From: JBIOJM01 sp044450785
Lineage (GTDB): Bacteria; Planctomycetota; Planctomycetia; Isosphaerales; Isosphaeraceae
Length of the DNA stretch: 16,541 nucleotides
Assembly: GCA_044450785.1 (NCBI GenBank)
Contig: JBIOJM010000233.1
Location: 1-16,541, forward strand
Direction of reading: 5' to 3'
The notes below the pieces were generated by a model that was given only the letters and a program-made list of their open reading frames with translations, ran no database searches and was not told the origin of the DNA. The position numbers and the translations under genes were made by a program. Of this stretch, positions 1 to 8,713 are shown piece after piece (within the stretch, counting starts at the first letter, position 1; every line of letters starts with the position of its first letter).

Positions 1-2
1 AT

Positions 3-2567
3 CCGACACACGTCCCCCAGAGGGAGAAGCTCATCGAGCAAAAACTGGATGATATCCGCAACGTGGTCGTCACCCAGTACCAGGGGTACCCGATTCTCGT
101 CAGCCACGTCGCCCTGGTGGTCGAAGGGCATCAGCCGCGTCTCGGGATCGTGGGCCGGCATCTCGGGCCGAAGAAGGAAAATGACGTGGTCGAGGGCATC
201 GTGCTGATGCGGAAGTACGAAAAGTCGCTCAAGGTGTCGGAGGACGTGAAGAAGAAGCTCGTTGAGATTGAAGAGCAGAAGCTGCTTCCTCCAGGGATGA
301 GCATCAGGATTTTCAACGAGCGCACCGAGCTCGTGCACGTCACGACGCACAATGTGCTGCACAACTTGCTGGTGGGGATGGGCCTGGTCATCGCCATCCT
401 CTTCATCTTCCTGGGCGACCTCGCCAGCGCGGGAATCGTGGCCATCATGATCCCGCTTGCACTCCTGTTCTCGATCACGATACTCTACTTGCAGGGCAAA
501 TCGGCCAACCTGCTGTCGATCGGCGCCGTCGACTTCGGGATCATCGTCGATAGCTCGACGATCATCGTCGAGAACATTTACCGGCACATCACGGCGCCGG
601 GGGCCGACCGCTCGCGCCCGCTGATCGACCGGATCATCGACGCCTCGAGTGAGATCGAGCGGGCGTTGTTTTTCTCGACGACGATCATCGTCTGCGCGTT
701 CATCCCACTCTTCTCGATGTCCGGTCCGGAGGGCGCGCTCTTCGGCCCGATGGCCAACACTTATGCCTTCGCGATCTGCGGCGCCCTCTTGATGGCGGTG
801 ACCCTCGCCCCCGTGCTCTGTTCCTTCTTCTTCGCGAACAAGAAGGAGGCGCCGGACACGTTCCTCGACAAGTTGATGAAGCTCCGCTACCTCCGGGCCC
901 TGGGTTGGGTCCTGAGGCATCGGATTCTGACTCTCACGGTCATGGTGGGGCTGTTCCTGTGGACCGTCTTCCTGATCCCCCACCTCGGGGGAGAATTCAT
1001 GCCCCCCCTCGAGGAAGGATATCTTTGGATTCGGGCGATCATGCCGCGGACGGTCTCGCTCGAGAGCGCGGCCAAGATGGCGCCGCAGTTGCGCGAGGTG
1101 ATCGCTTCGGTTCCGGAAGTCAGCAGGGTGGTGTCTCACCTCGGCCGGCCCGACGACGGCACGGATGTGACCGGCTTCTTCAACCTGGAGATCGGCGCGC
1201 CCCTGAGACCGATGGAGGAATGGCGGAAAAGGCCCGTGTATCTCTTCGGCCACAGGGTCTGGGAGCAGACGATCAGCCGCGAGGACATCGAGAAGGAGCT
1301 GATGGAGAAATTCAAGGACTTCCCCGGCATCAACTTCAACTTCTCGCAATACATCCGTGACAACGTCGAGGAGGCCCTTTCCGGCGTCAAAGGTGCCAAC
1401 TCGGTCAAGATTTTTGGCACGGACCTCCAAACACTGGAGCACCTCGGTCAACGCATCGCCAACATCTTGAGGAAAGTGCCGGGAATCGAGAACGTGGGTT
1501 TGTTCCACATTGTCGGCCAGCCCAACCTGGAGATCGAGATCGATCGTCAGCTCTGTGCCCGCCACGGCGTCAATGTGGCTGACGTCGAGAAGGTCGTGCA
1601 AGCGGCGATCGGCGGCGAGGCGTTCACCCAAATGGTGGAGGGAGAAAAGCTCTTCGACATCACCTTACGGCTGCCTCCGGACCTGCGGGACGATCCCGAA
1701 GTGATCAACCGGATCCTGGTTGATGTTCCCGGCGCCTCGGCCGATAGTCCTGGCTACGGGATTCCTCTTTCTCAGTTGACCCATACGGTCGCCCACAAGG
1801 CCGGGGCGTCCTACGTCTATCGAGAGAACAACCGCCGGTTCGTCCCGATCAAGTTCAGCGTGCGCGACCGCGACCTGGCCTCGGCCATCGCCGAGGCGAT
1901 GAGGTTGGTGGATGATCCCAAGAACGGGGCCGTTCGCCCTCCGGGTTACGATATCAAATGGTCCGGCGAGTTTGAGCAGATGCAGGAAGCCAACGATCGC
2001 CTGCTCTGGATCATTCCCCTGTCGCTCGGCCTGATCATGATGCTGCTCTATTCCATGTTTTCCTCGGTGAAGGATTGTCTGCTGGTCATGGTCAACGTGC
2101 TCGAAGCGGCGATGGGGGGTGTTTTCGCGCTCTGGATCACCGGAACGCATTTCAGCATTTCGGGGGCCGTCGGCTTCGTGTCGGTCTTCGGCGTCGCCGT
2201 CCAGGACGGCGTGCTTCTGGTCACGTACTGCAACCAGATGCGGGCGCGGGGCTACTCAGTCTGGGAGACGTGTTTGCGCGGCCCGGAATTACGGGTTCGA
2301 CCGGTCGTCATGACCTCCTTGACCGCCGCCCTGGGTCTCTTTCCGGCAGCGATCGCCACATCGATCGGGTCGCAGGCGCAGAAGCCCCTGGCCATCGTCG
2401 TCGTCGGTGCGATGCTCTGCACCCTGTTCTTGACCCGGTACATGATGCCGATTCTCTATAGCTATTTCCCGGGCCCACGCGGTCACCAGGCCGGCGAAAG
2501 CCAGCATCTGGTCGAAGGCACCAATTACAGCGCTCGCTTCCTCAAGGATTTTCCCGAGGATGATTGA
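3..2567 (+). CDS. Heavy-metal efflux RND transporter, CzcA/CusA family (5' partial)
   Basis: Inner-membrane, proton-driven pump of a tripartite system that exports metal ions. The reading frame is open to the left edge, so the true start lies outside; the GTG at 63 is internal. About 855 residues are visible against roughly 1,040-1,080 for the family, so about 225 N-terminal residues are missing. Visible parts are the end of the first periplasmic domain, transmembrane segments 2-6 (from about 350 to 850), the second periplasmic domain (about 1000-1980) and the last membrane bundle (about 2005-2470). The intramembrane proton-relay motif DFGIIVD...VEN is present, with D177, D183 and E190 counted from base 3; their spacing matches D402, D408 and E415 of CzcA as I remember them. 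The first Asp argues against a Cu/Ag (CusA-type) pump and for divalent cations, but DSS replaces the usual DGA, so the substrate is uncertain. No membrane-fusion or outer-membrane partner lies downstream; they may lie upstream. Confidence 0.95.
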   Translation, partial: PTHVPQREKLIEQKLDDIRNVVVTQYQGYPILVSHVALVVEGHQPRLGIVGRHLGPKKENDVVEGIVLMRKYEKSLKVSEDVKKKLVEIEEQKLLPPGMSIRIFNERTELVHVTTHNVLHNLLVGMGLVIAILFIFLGDLASAGIVAIMIPLALLFSITILYLQGKSANLLSIGAVDFGIIVDSSTIIVENIYRHITAPGADRSRPLIDRIIDASSEIERALFFSTTIIVCAFIPLFSMSGPEGALFGPMANTYAFAICGALLMAVTLAPVLCSFFFANKKEAPDTFLDKLMKLRYLRALGWVLRHRILTLTVMVGLFLWTVFLIPHLGGEFMPPLEEGYLWIRAIMPRTVSLESAAKMAPQLREVIASVPEVSRVVSHLGRPDDGTDVTGFFNLEIGAPLRPMEEWRKRPVYLFGHRVWEQTISREDIEKELMEKFKDFPGINFNFSQYIRDNVEEALSGVKGANSVKIFGTDLQTLEHLGQRIANILRKVPGIENVGLFHIVGQPNLEIEIDRQLCARHGVNVADVEKVVQAAIGGEAFTQMVEGEKLFDITLRLPPDLRDDPEVINRILVDVPGASADSPGYGIPLSQLTHTVAHKAGASYVYRENNRRFVPIKFSVRDRDLASAIAEAMRLVDDPKNGAVRPPGYDIKWSGEFEQMQEANDRLLWIIPLSLGLIMMLLYSMFSSVKDCLLVMVNVLEAAMGGVFALWITGTHFSISGAVGFVSVFGVAVQDGVLLVTYCNQMRARGYSVWETCLRGPELRVRPVVMTSLTAALGLFPAAIATSIGSQAQKPLAIVVVGAMLCTLFLTRYMMPILYSYFPGPRGHQAGESQHLVEGTNYSARFLKDFPEDD

Positions 2568-2606
2568 ACCTTGCTCGAATTCGAGGGAACTGGTGATGGT
2601 CTCTCG

Positions 2607-3872
2607 TCATTGTTGATATCTTCCCGCCTTGATGACGCCCCCTTGGATCACCGCGAGGAAGCGCGAACGATCTTCGAGCAGGGCGATGTCCGCGAGTACG
2701 TCGCCGTCCACGACCAGGAGGTCGGCCATCTTTCCGGGCTCGACGGTGCCGAGCTCCTGACCGCGTCCCATGATCTCGGCGCCGGTCCTGGTGGCGCACG
2801 TGATCGTTTCGAGGGGTGTGAAGCCCACGTACCGGACGAAGAAGGTCAGCTCCTTGGCATAGTCACCATGAGGGTTCCAGGCGAAGCCGTAGTCCCCGCC
2901 CATGCCGAGCCTGCCTCCGGCCCTCAAGATCATGCGGGCGCTTTCAGCCCCACCTTCGAGAGTCTCCTTATGGCCGTCGACGACCGCGGGCGGCATGCCG
3001 AAGCCGGGGCCTTTCTCGATGCTCGCGTACTCGAACTGCAATGCCGGTACGACCGGGGTGTTCCGCTCGAGCAGCATGTCGAGGGCCTCGCGGTCCATGA
3101 AGGTGCCGTGTTCCAGGCAGTCGAACCCAGCCCGAAGCGCGTTCTTGATCCCCTGGGTCGCACGGCAGTGGCCGGTCACCTTGCGGCGGTAGTTGTGCGC
3201 CTCGGCGACGACGGCCGCCATCTCATCGAAGGTCATGCAGAGCGTATGGTGATCGGCGGTGTCGGGCGCGGCCGCGTCACCGGTCGGATAAGTCTTGATC
3301 CACTCGACGCCGTCCTTGACCAGCCTGCGCACGGCCGATCGTGCCTGGTCGGGGCCGTTGATCAAGAAGATGAGCCCTTCCATTCCCAGCTTCAGATGAT
3401 CGGAATTCCAGTCCATCAAGCCGCCGGCGCCGCAAATCTCGCGGCCGCTGGCGGCCAGGCGCGGGCCGGGGATGAGGTCTTCGTCGATCGCTTTCTTGAG
3501 CCACACGTCGATGTTGTGCAGGCTGCCGCCGCTGCGGGCGGCGGTATAGCCGCATTCGAGGACCCGCCTGGCATTGCAGGCGGCGAGGATCGTCACGTAT
3601 TCCACCGGATACTTGACATCAAGGTCGGCCAGCTCGGCGACGTCGAAGTATGTGGCATGGAAGTGCGCTTCGACGAGCCCCGGCATGATGGTCCCGCCCC
3701 GCGCGTCGATGCGACGCGCATCGGACGGGACGGCCGGCGCCCCGCGCGTGGGCCCGGCGTAGGCGATCGTGCCGTCCTCGACCACCACGGCCGCGTCCGG
3801 CACCGGCGGAGCCCCCGTCCCATCCACGAGACGGCCGCTGGCGATCACACTCACTCCCCGCGCGGTCTTCAT
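2607..3872 (-). CDS. Metal-dependent amidohydrolase (imidazolonepropionase-like, COG1228 type)
   Basis: TIM-barrel hydrolase of the amidohydrolase superfamily, acting on C-N bonds of an unknown substrate (family members include cyclic-amide hydrolases and Xaa-Pro dipeptidases). Numbered from the upstream ATG at 3878, the ligand set looks complete: HFH (H72, H74) after PGLVEA, K195 in WIKTYP, H237 in TGHCRA, H257 in CLEHGTF and D329 in GMGGDYGF. The short N-terminal strand region and the C-terminal KMADLLVVDGD segment form the usual second small domain. No signal peptide is visible, so it is probably cytoplasmic. I chose ATG 3872 over ATG 3878 because a GAGG at 3881-3884 lies 8 bases from the former but only 2 from the latter; the longer form would add Met-Ala. 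It is convergent with the RND gene (39-base gap) and divergent from the large redox gene. The substrate cannot be read from the sequence. Confidence 0.92.
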   Translation of the reverse strand: MKTARGVSVIASGRLVDGTGAPPVPDAAVVVEDGTIAYAGPTRGAPAVPSDARRIDARGGTIMPGLVEAHFHATYFDVAELADLDVKYPVEYVTILAACNARRVLECGYTAARSGGSLHNIDVWLKKAIDEDLIPGPRLAASGREICGAGGLMDWNSDHLKLGMEGLIFLINGPDQARSAVRRLVKDGVEWIKTYPTGDAAAPDTADHHTLCMTFDEMAAVVAEAHNYRRKVTGHCRATQGIKNALRAGFDCLEHGTFMDREALDMLLERNTPVVPALQFEYASIEKGPGFGMPPAVVDGHKETLEGGAESARMILRAGGRLGMGGDYGFAWNPHGDYAKELTFFVRYVGFTPLETITCATRTGAEIMGRGQELGTVEPGKMADLLVVDGDVLADIALLEDRSRFLAVIQGGVIKAGRYQQ

Positions 3873-3880
3873 GGCCATCG

Positions 3881-3884
3881 CCTC
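3881..3884 (-). promoter_or_regulatory. Ribosome binding site deciding the amidohydrolase start
   Basis: On the minus strand GAGG stands 8 bases before ATG 3872 and only 2 before ATG 3878. Normal spacing therefore favours the downstream start. Confidence 0.5.
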
Positions 3885-3891
3885 ATCGATA

Positions 3892-3920
3892 TTGACGGCG
3901 TGATCGGCGTCTCATACGCT
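3892..3920 (+). promoter_or_regulatory. Possible sigma70-type promoter for the 1360-residue redox protein
   Basis: The 160-base divergent gap between the amidohydrolase and the large redox gene contains TTGACG (3892-3897), a 17-base spacer and TACGCT (3915-3920). The -35 is good (5 of 6) and the -10 poor (3 of 6). It would give a leader of about 110 bases. Nothing else is obvious in this gap. Confidence 0.25.
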
Positions 3921-4035
3921 GCATTCAGCTTGCAGGATAGACCCAAAGGAGCGCCGCGAGCAACCGCGCACTGGAAATCGAACCCGGACGCTCTTCCTCG
4001 CGGGCCTCAACCGCCGTCCCGCCCGACCTCATCCG

Positions 4036-7000
4036 ATGCCAATCAACATGATTCCTATCGAGTTGTCAGGACGCCGCCAAAACGCGCCATTTCGTTCAAA
4101 ATCGCTTGTTTGTTTGCTTCTTTGCTGCGTCTTCGGGGCGGCGTCATCATTTGCGCAACCGGCTTCCACCTCCGTGCGGCCGTCGCAGTCGAAATCACCC
4201 GACACCGGCAAGAGTCTGTTTGCTCGCGAAAACCTCGTGGCCTGGTGCATCGTGCCTTTCGACAGCAAGAGACGAACGCCGGAGGAACGCGCGGCCATGC
4301 TCGAGCGCCTCGGATTCCGGCGGTTCGCCTACGACTGGCGCGCGGAGCATATCCCGAGCTTTGACGCCGAGATGGAGGCGCTCAAGCGGCACGGCATCAG
4401 TCTCGACGCCTTCTGGGTTGCTCCGGGCGAGCTCAACCGCGAGTCGCGGATCATTCTCGACTTGCTCGAGCGCCACCGGATCAAGACGCAGCTCTGGGTC
4501 CTGCTCGACCTCGGTGCCGATCGTGTCACGGGCCCCGAGCAGGAGCGCCGGGTCGAGGCCGCGGCGGGCAAGCTCCGTCCGCTTGCCCAGGAGGCCGGCA
4601 AGATCGGTTGCTCGCTCGCTCTTTACAACCACGGCGGTTGGTTCGGCGAGCCGGAGAACCAGATCGCGATCATCGAGCGGCTCAAGGGTCAAGGCGTCAC
4701 CAACGTCGGGTTGGTTTACAACCTTCATCACGGCCACGACCACCTCGACCGATTCGCCGCGGTGCTCGCCAAGATCATGCCGTATCTCAAGGTGCTCAAC
4801 TTGAACGGCATGGACCCCGCCGGAGACCGGAACGGGAGAAAGATCTTGCCGCTCGGCCAGGGCTCCCTGGACCTGGAGCTACTCAAGGTGATCCGGGCCA
4901 GCGGAATTCGAGCTACGATCGGCATCCTCGGCCATACGATGGACGACGCGGAGGATCGCCTGAAAGACAACCTCGACGGCCTGGACTGGCTGGTGCCCCA
5001 GCTCGACGGTCGGGCCCCCGGCCCGCGACCGCGGCCGCGCACGCCCGTCCCGCCGCCACCGCACCCGACCCCCAAGTCCGGAGCGGCCGCGAAGCAGGAT
5101 GGTCGGGCCAGCAGGGCGGTGGGAACATCAATCGACCCCACGCTGGTCGCCACGCTGGTTCACGACGCTCGCGAAAAGGGTGATCCGTCGCTGGGAGCCG
5201 CGGTCTTCGCTTCGCCAAAGTTCGCCTGCCTTTCCTGTCACCGAGTCGGCGATCAGGGCGGATTGGCCGGTCCGGACCTTTCGACCGTGGGGCTCTGTCT
5301 CAAACCAGAGGAAGTCGTCGAGTCCATCCTCTGGCCTCGGCACCAGGTCAAGGAGGGGTACGCGGCCGTCACTGTCGCCACCAACGACGGTAAGGTCCGG
5401 CAAGGCTACAGGCTCGCCGAGACCAGTGCTGAGCTGATGCTGCGCGACCCCAGCTCGGACGAACGATTCCGGATCCGCAAAGGAGACATCGCGGACGTCC
5501 GTCAGGACGGAACCCTCATGCCCGATGGCCTGGCGGCCGCGATGTCCACCCAAGAGAAGCGAGATCTGGTCCGCTTCTTGATGGTGTTGGGTCACCCTGG
5601 AGGAACTGCGGCCGGCCACCTGGTCCGACATTCACCAGTTCCGGCTCCTTTTTCTTTCGACCGGAGTCCGCTACGTCCGGACCAATGGCCGGGCTGGCAA
5701 CGGCCGGTCAACCGCGAACGGATTTACGACTTTTACGCCAAGGAGGCGGAGTATTTCTCGAAGCAGCCGAGCGTGCCGCTTTTGCTCCCGCAGTTCCCCG
5801 GGCTCGACGGGGGGCGGGCGGGCCACTGGGGCAACCAGAACGAGGACAGTTGGGCCGATGGACGCTGGAATCAGACCGATCTGGGGACCGTCCTCGGCGG
5901 CGTCTTCCGTGGTGCGAGCGTGACAGTCAAGAAGGGGGTCTGCGTGCGGCTCGGCGATCGAGGCGAACGGGCCGTCTGCTTCAACCCCGAGACGCTCTGT
6001 TATGAGGCTCTCTGGGGCGGGGGATTCGTCAAGTTCTCTTCGGTGCGCCACGGCCTGATGGACGGTCTCATTCTGGACGGGACGCCGTTGCCCAGGCCGG
6101 AGGGTAAGAAGCCCGGCAAACCGTTCGTTTACCACGGGTTTTACCGCCAGGGGAAGAGGGTCGTGTTCGCCTACCGGATCGGCGACACGGAGCTGCTGGA
6201 CGCCCCCTGGGTCGAGGATGGCCGATTCACTCGGGTTGTCGCCCCTGCAACCGAGCACCCGCTACGGCCCTTGACCCGTGGCGGACTCGCCCAGTGGCCG
6301 CAAGTCTTCACGACCCGCGGGAAGCTCGGCCCCAATGCGGCCGGGCCTTACGTGGTGGACACGATCGAGCCGCCGTTCCACAATCCGTGGGACGCCCTGC
6401 TGTTCTTTAGCGGCCACGACTTCTTCCCCGACGGCACGGCGATGTTGTGTACCGTGCAAGGCGACGTGTGGCGCGTCGAAGGGCTTGACCAATCGCTGGA
6501 ACGAGTTCGCTGGCGGCGATTCGCCTCCGGCTTGCATCAGGCCCTCGGGTTGGTCGTCGCCGGTGGTCAAGTCTACGTGCTGGGCCGAGACCAGATCACC
6601 CGCCTCCACGACCTCAACGGTGACGGCGAGGCCGATTTTTACGAGTGCTTTTGTAATGCTTATGAGACCTCGACAGCCGGTCACGATTTCTTGAGCGGAC
6701 TGGAGCGCGACGCGGGCGGGCGCTTTTACACGGCGTCGAGCAAGCTGGGTCTGCTGCGAATCTCCGCCGACGGAAAGTCGGTCGAAACGCTCGCGACCGG
6801 CTTTCGAAACCCGGATGGTCTCGGACTGGCCCCGGACGGCACGGTCACGGTCCCTAACTCGGAGGGGGAGTGGGTTCCCGCCTCGATGATCTGCGAGATC
6901 CGACCGGGCGGTCACTACGGCTACCCAGGACCGCACGGCGGGGTTGCGCCGGACGTTCCCTTGGTGTACCTGCCTCGGGGTCTGGACAACTCGAGCGGAG

Positions 7001-8118
7001 GCCAGGTTACGGTCCCCGACGGGCGATTCGGCCCCTTGCAAGGCCGGTTACTCCACTTTTCGTTCGGGATGGGCGCCTATTTTCTCGTGCTCCGCGAGAA
7101 GGTCGGCGGCCAGCCGCAGGGCGCGGTCGTGCCCTTGCCCGGCGAGTTCCTTTCGGGGGCGCACCGTGGACGGTTCAACCCCGTGGACGGCCAGCTCTAC
7201 GTGTCGGGGATGACCGGCTGGGGCACCTACACGCCATCCGACGGTTGCTTTCAGCGCGTGCGATACACTGGGGGTCCGGTCCAACTGCCGATCGCGTTCC
7301 ACGCGCACGAAAACGGAGTGCTGTTAACCTTCTCCCGGCCATTGGAACGTGATGTCGCCGAGCGTCTCAACCGGCATTTTGCCCAGGTCTGGAACTACCG
7401 TTACAGCCCCGGTTACGGCTCGCCGGAGCTATCGACCCGACACCCCGGCCAGCCCGGTCACGATCCCCTCGCAATCGCATCGGCCCATGTGCTGGCCGAC
7501 GGTCGGACTCTGTTTCTCGAGATCCCCGAGCTCCAGCCCGTCAATCAACTTCAGCTTCACGTTCGGCCGGACGCCGGCCCAGCCATCGACCTCTTTGCGA
7601 CGGTCCACCGGCTTGCGGCCCCGTTCAGCGGGTTCCCGGGCTACCATCCGGCCAGCAAGACAATCGCCGCCCACCCGCTGCTCGCGGACATGGTCGCCTT
7701 GTCGCATCCGGCAACGCCCAACCCCTGGCGCCGCGAGATCCTGGGCGCCCGCGCTTTCACGATCGCGGCCGGCCAGAACTTGAGCTATTCCGTCAGGTCC
7801 TTCAAGGCCCGTGCCGGCGAGCCGATTCGCTTCAACTTCGTCAATCCGGACGCCGTCCCGCACAACTGGGCGCTCCTGAAACCAGGTTCGACCGCCGCCG
7901 TCGGCGCCTTGATCAACAAGTTCATCGCCGAACCGGACGCCGCCGCCCGGCAATACATACCGCGCACGGACCTGGTGCTCGCTTACACCGACATCGTCGC
8001 GCCACAGGATCAATTCACCATCTACTTCCGCGCCCCCGCCACGCCGGGACGTTATCCGTATCTCTGCACGTTCCCGGGCCACTGGATGGTGATGAATGGG
8101 GAGATGGTCGTGGAGTGA
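4036..8118 (+). CDS. Exported multi-module redox protein: TIM barrel, cytochrome c, DUF6797-like, beta-propeller, azurin-like copper domain
   Basis: A 1360-residue protein with an N-terminal signal peptide (basic stretch to about residue 22, hydrophobic core LVCLLLCCVFGAASS, then AQ), so it acts outside the inner membrane. Modules in order: sugar-isomerase-like TIM barrel, about 62-322, with NHGG at 198-201 and histidines 231, 232, 234 and 236; a Pro/Arg-rich linker, about 325-355; a planctomycete-type cytochrome c domain with heme motif C398-x-x-C401-H402 and likely distal ligand M495 in GTLMPDG; a DUF6797-like region, about 541-715; a beta-propeller resembling sugar dehydrogenases, about 770-1080; and a cupredoxin, about 1241-1360, with a complete type 1 copper set H1276, C1344, H1349, M1353 spaced as in azurin. 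Heme and copper in one chain suggest internal electron transfer from a substrate oxidised or bound by the propeller or barrel. The substrate is unknown. No clear ribosome binding site precedes ATG 4036; ATG 4048 is an alternative. It stands alone on its strand. Confidence 0.92.
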   Translation: MPINMIPIELSGRRQNAPFRSKSLVCLLLCCVFGAASSFAQPASTSVRPSQSKSPDTGKSLFARENLVAWCIVPFDSKRRTPEERAAMLERLGFRRFAYDWRAEHIPSFDAEMEALKRHGISLDAFWVAPGELNRESRIILDLLERHRIKTQLWVLLDLGADRVTGPEQERRVEAAAGKLRPLAQEAGKIGCSLALYNHGGWFGEPENQIAIIERLKGQGVTNVGLVYNLHHGHDHLDRFAAVLAKIMPYLKVLNLNGMDPAGDRNGRKILPLGQGSLDLELLKVIRASGIRATIGILGHTMDDAEDRLKDNLDGLDWLVPQLDGRAPGPRPRPRTPVPPPPHPTPKSGAAAKQDGRASRAVGTSIDPTLVATLVHDAREKGDPSLGAAVFASPKFACLSCHRVGDQGGLAGPDLSTVGLCLKPEEVVESILWPRHQVKEGYAAVTVATNDGKVRQGYRLAETSAELMLRDPSSDERFRIRKGDIADVRQDGTLMPDGLAAAMSTQEKRDLVRFLMVLGHPGGTAAGHLVRHSPVPAPFSFDRSPLRPDQWPGWQRPVNRERIYDFYAKEAEYFSKQPSVPLLLPQFPGLDGGRAGHWGNQNEDSWADGRWNQTDLGTVLGGVFRGASVTVKKGVCVRLGDRGERAVCFNPETLCYEALWGGGFVKFSSVRHGLMDGLILDGTPLPRPEGKKPGKPFVYHGFYRQGKRVVFAYRIGDTELLDAPWVEDGRFTRVVAPATEHPLRPLTRGGLAQWPQVFTTRGKLGPNAAGPYVVDTIEPPFHNPWDALLFFSGHDFFPDGTAMLCTVQGDVWRVEGLDQSLERVRWRRFASGLHQALGLVVAGGQVYVLGRDQITRLHDLNGDGEADFYECFCNAYETSTAGHDFLSGLERDAGGRFYTASSKLGLLRISADGKSVETLATGFRNPDGLGLAPDGTVTVPNSEGEWVPASMICEIRPGGHYGYPGPHGGVAPDVPLVYLPRGLDNSSGGQVTVPDGRFGPLQGRLLHFSFGMGAYFLVLREKVGGQPQGAVVPLPGEFLSGAHRGRFNPVDGQLYVSGMTGWGTYTPSDGCFQRVRYTGGPVQLPIAFHAHENGVLLTFSRPLERDVAERLNRHFAQVWNYRYSPGYGSPELSTRHPGQPGHDPLAIASAHVLADGRTLFLEIPELQPVNQLQLHVRPDAGPAIDLFATVHRLAAPFSGFPGYHPASKTIAAHPLLADMVALSHPATPNPWRREILGARAFTIAAGQNLSYSVRSFKARAGEPIRFNFVNPDAVPHNWALLKPGSTAAVGALINKFIAEPDAAARQYIPRTDLVLAYTDIVAPQDQFTIYFRAPATPGRYPYLCTFPGHWMVMNGEMVVE

Positions 8119-8138
8119 TGGAGGCGTCCGAGATTCGA

Positions 8139-8552
8139 TCAAGGGACGATCGCTCGAACCTCCGACCATAGCCCCGGCGACACATCCGCCGGGCCCGATT
8201 GCGAGACGAGCACAAGCCCCTCGTCGGCAGGGAGTCCGCGGACCAACGCGACGGCTGCCGCGGCGATGCAGGGTGAGCGACTCATGCCGGCGCCGCAGTA
8301 GACCAGCGTGGAAGTGCCGGAGCGCAACAGGTACGCCACCGTCTCGACCGCGGCCCGCAGCAGCCACGGCGGATTTCCCGGGCCGTCGAGCAGTGGGAAA
8401 CGGCAATAGGCCAACTCGCGTGGGAGCGACGCGGGCGCCTCGTTGAGCGCAAGGTCGACGACGGCGAGGATGCCCGTCGCGAGGATGCCTCGATGATCGA
8501 GGACATCACCGACATGGCCCAGCCAAAGCGAGTATCCCTCAACCCTGCGCAT
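8139..8552 (-). CDS. Dual-specificity-type protein phosphatase (CX5R family)
   Basis: A 137-residue cysteine phosphatase. The P-loop reads YCGAGMSRSP, giving nucleophile C86 and phosphate-binding R92 (C-x5-R), followed by the usual serine. D56 in FPLLDGPGN is the likely general acid, about 30 residues earlier as in dual-specificity phosphatases. The N-terminal part (SLWLGHVGDV...VVDLA) matches the normal start of this fold, and the length is that of a minimal catalytic domain, so the gene looks intact. Predicted cytoplasmic, removing phosphate from protein Ser/Thr/Tyr or another phosphoester; the target is unknown. No good ribosome binding site precedes ATG 8552. It ends 20 bases from the stop of the large redox gene (convergent) and is divergent from the PQQ dehydrogenase across a 255-base gap. 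Confidence 0.86.
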   Translation of the reverse strand: MRRVEGYSLWLGHVGDVLDHRGILATGILAVVDLALNEAPASLPRELAYCRFPLLDGPGNPPWLLRAAVETVAYLLRSGTSTLVYCGAGMSRSPCIAAAAVALVRGLPADEGLVLVSQSGPADVSPGLWSEVRAIVP

Positions 8553-8621
8553 GCTTTGGTGCCGCTACAAAAGGTCGCGAAACTCGTCGTTGGTCAGGCC
8601 CACAAAGGGTGTGCTGAATAG

Positions 8622-8672
8622 CCAAGAATTCTGCGAAATCTTGACATACTTTTCTGAACCATACCAAGAATT
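8622..8672. repeat. Pair of 9-base direct repeats (CCAAGAATT) in the divergent gap
   Basis: CCAAGAATT occurs at 8622-8630 and again at 8664-8672, 42 bases apart start to start, about four helical turns. The second copy overlaps a candidate -10 box. They could be a regulator's binding sites, but a chance repeat in a locally AT-rich stretch is also possible. Confidence 0.3.
8641..8671 (+). promoter_or_regulatory. Candidate promoter upstream of the PQQ dehydrogenase (distal)
   Basis: A perfect TTGACA at 8641-8646 is followed after 19 bases by AAGAAT (8666-8671, 4 of 6). The spacer is longer than ideal. It lies in the locally AT-rich 255-base gap between the divergent phosphatase and dehydrogenase genes and would give a leader of about 130 bases. 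Confidence 0.3.
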
Positions 8673-8713
8673 GCATGGATTTCAAGGGTAGCGTGCAGCA
8701 AGAAAGAGACGCG

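Noticed and set aside
2574..2585. Perfect 12-base palindrome CTCGAATTCGAG between convergent genes
   Set aside because: As a hairpin it gives only 4 pairs with a 4-base loop and no T-run. Too weak for a terminator call and a plausible chance event.
2571..4364. 597-codon open frame on the plus strand across the amidohydrolase gene
   Set aside because: It is antisense to a gene with a full set of metal ligands, runs into the large redox gene in another frame, and shows no recognisable domain. Long antisense frames are common in GC-rich DNA.
8120..8163. Possible stem (GGAGG/CCTCC and CGATC/GATCG) between the redox gene and the phosphatase
   Set aside because: The pairing is broken by large bulges and overlaps the phosphatase coding end. 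Not convincing.
7429..8406. 325-codon minus-strand frame across the end of the redox gene and the phosphatase gene
   Set aside because: It overlaps the copper-site coding region and lies in a different frame from the phosphatase, whose CX5R loop is convincing.
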